NCBI RefSeq assembly: GCF_000142805.1
Contig: NC_013083.1
Coordinates: 310,001 to 374,000 of the forward strand
Direction: 5' to 3'
DNA length: 64,000 nt
Origin: Lachancea thermotolerans CBS 6340
Taxonomy: Eukaryota > Ascomycota > Saccharomycetes > Saccharomycetales > Saccharomycetaceae
Below are positions 63,469 to 64,000 of the stretch, piece by piece (position 1 is the first letter of the stretch; the number at the start of each line of letters is the position of its first letter). The notes under the pieces were generated by a model, which was not told the origin of the DNA, made no database searches, and saw only the letters and a list, made by a program, of their open reading frames with translations. The translations under genes and the position numbers were made by a program.

Positions 63469-64000
63469 ATGTCTGAGAAAAAGGCTGAATACGAGACTCG
63501 AAGCTCAAACTGCCGACAATGGCGCCTTCGAACACTGTTATACATTATTCTAGCTTTCCCATTGCTTGTAGTAGTATGTGTTAAAAAGGAACAGCTTATT
63601 CACATGCTGCGAGCCCCATCCGGTCAGCGCTTGTCTGTTGAGGAAGTCCCCAGCGAGCAGCTTGCGGGCCACCTAGAAGCATTAGGACTCAGTCCAGACT
63701 CTTCCGTAAAGGTTGTCCGTTTCTCGAACGGAAAATCCCAAAAGCTTCGTGGGCGGTTTTTGCATATCACTGATATACATCCTGATCCCCTTTACAAGAC
63801 GGGGTCATCAATCGAAAATGTGTGCCATCGCGGTCGACCTGAGGGCAAGAAGGATGAAGCCACCCGATTCGGTACCGCCATGGCGGGTTGTGACAGCTCA
63901 ATGGATTTAATGGAGTACACACTAAAGTGGATAGAAAATAATCTTCGCGACAAGATAGACTTTGTTGTATGGACGGGCGACAACATTCGGCATGACAATG
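63469..64000 (+). CDS. PPN1: Vacuolar endopolyphosphatase Ppn1, 5' part
   Basis: Only the first 177 codons lie in the window (the S. cerevisiae protein has about 674 residues). Ppn1 cuts polyphosphate in the vacuole; it is a type II membrane protein of the metallophosphatase fold. The short cytosolic start MSEKKAEYETRSSN is followed by a membrane span at about 23-38 (LLYIILAFPLLVVVCV). The catalytic domain opens with LRGRFLHITDIHPDPLYKTGSSI, which has the first metal-binding Asp and His, and reaches DFVVWTGDNIRHDN, the second metal motif, before the window ends. The ATG at 63469 is the only in-frame start upstream of the membrane span. Confidence 0.93.
   Translation, partial: MSEKKAEYETRSSNCRQWRLRTLLYIILAFPLLVVVCVKKEQLIHMLRAPSGQRLSVEEVPSEQLAGHLEALGLSPDSSVKVVRFSNGKSQKLRGRFLHITDIHPDPLYKTGSSIENVCHRGRPEGKKDEATRFGTAMAGCDSSMDLMEYTLKWIENNLRDKIDFVVWTGDNIRHDN

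Noticed and set aside
1-64000. Transposons, LTRs or virus-derived elements
   Set aside because: No long direct repeats, target-site duplications or polymerase/integrase-like frames were seen.

Overview
The window is nuclear DNA of a budding yeast of the family Saccharomycetaceae. It is densely packed, almost all genes lack introns, and the four introns found sit at or near the start codon with TACTAAC-type branch points. Nearly every protein is recognisable as the orthologue of a Saccharomyces cerevisiae protein. As I recall S. cerevisiae gene order, the genes come alternately from two of its regions, YDR425W-YDR452W on chromosome IV and YML009C-YML027W on chromosome XIII. Each pair duplicated in S. 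cerevisiae (PPZ1/PPZ2, APT1/APT2, RPS17A/B, RPS18A/B, YOX1/YHP1, THI74/YML018C) is present here once. That is the double-synteny pattern of a lineage that split off before the whole-genome duplication. A Lachancea-like species is my best guess from gene content and base composition, but the sequence alone does not settle the genus.

Layout. 0-5 kb: SNX41, RPN9, BNA7 and TIF35. 5-14.8 kb: MRPL39, SPT5, an unrecognised 269-residue ORF, RAD33 and ERV25, with three unusually long gene-free stretches. 15-27.9 kb: CYM1, NPL3, UBX2, TRM9, GPI17, TAF11 and PPM1. 28-36.7 kb: PPZ, GPI19, PSP2 (spliced), a THI74-type transporter, OST6 and LRS4. 36.7-50.5 kb: YML020W-like, UNG1, DOT1, APT1, NSE5, SSN2/MED13 and YDR444W-like lipase. 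50.5-64 kb: DLD1, ECM11, RPS17 (spliced), ADA2, UTP6, YML6 (spliced), RPS18 (spliced), a YOX1/YHP1 homeobox gene and the 5' part of PPN1, cut by the window end.

The genes do not form one pathway. They cover housekeeping jobs: translation (TIF35, RPS17, RPS18, UTP6, MRPL39, YML6), transcription and chromatin (SPT5, TAF11, ADA2, SSN2, DOT1), genome maintenance (RAD33, UNG1, NSE5, LRS4, ECM11), the secretory pathway and GPI anchors (ERV25, GPI17, GPI19, OST6, UBX2) and mitochondria (CYM1, DLD1). Several promoters carry textbook elements that fit their gene: a PACE box at RPN9, PAC boxes at UTP6 and TRM9, MCB/SCB sites at YOX1, CACGTG pairs at PPN1, and Rap1 plus Homol-D-like sites at both ribosomal protein genes.

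The least explained items are: seven CACGTG hexamers in 168 bp between PSP2 and the THI74-type gene; two crossing perfect inverted repeats followed by a T run upstream of SPT5; the unrecognised ORF at 10.8-11.6 kb; a perfect URS1 (Ume6) site in a 1.26 kb gap with no clear target gene; and a 1.9 kb gap upstream of RAD33 holding weak coding-like signal. I see no tRNA gene, no transposon or virus-derived element, and no centromere. All searches were by eye.
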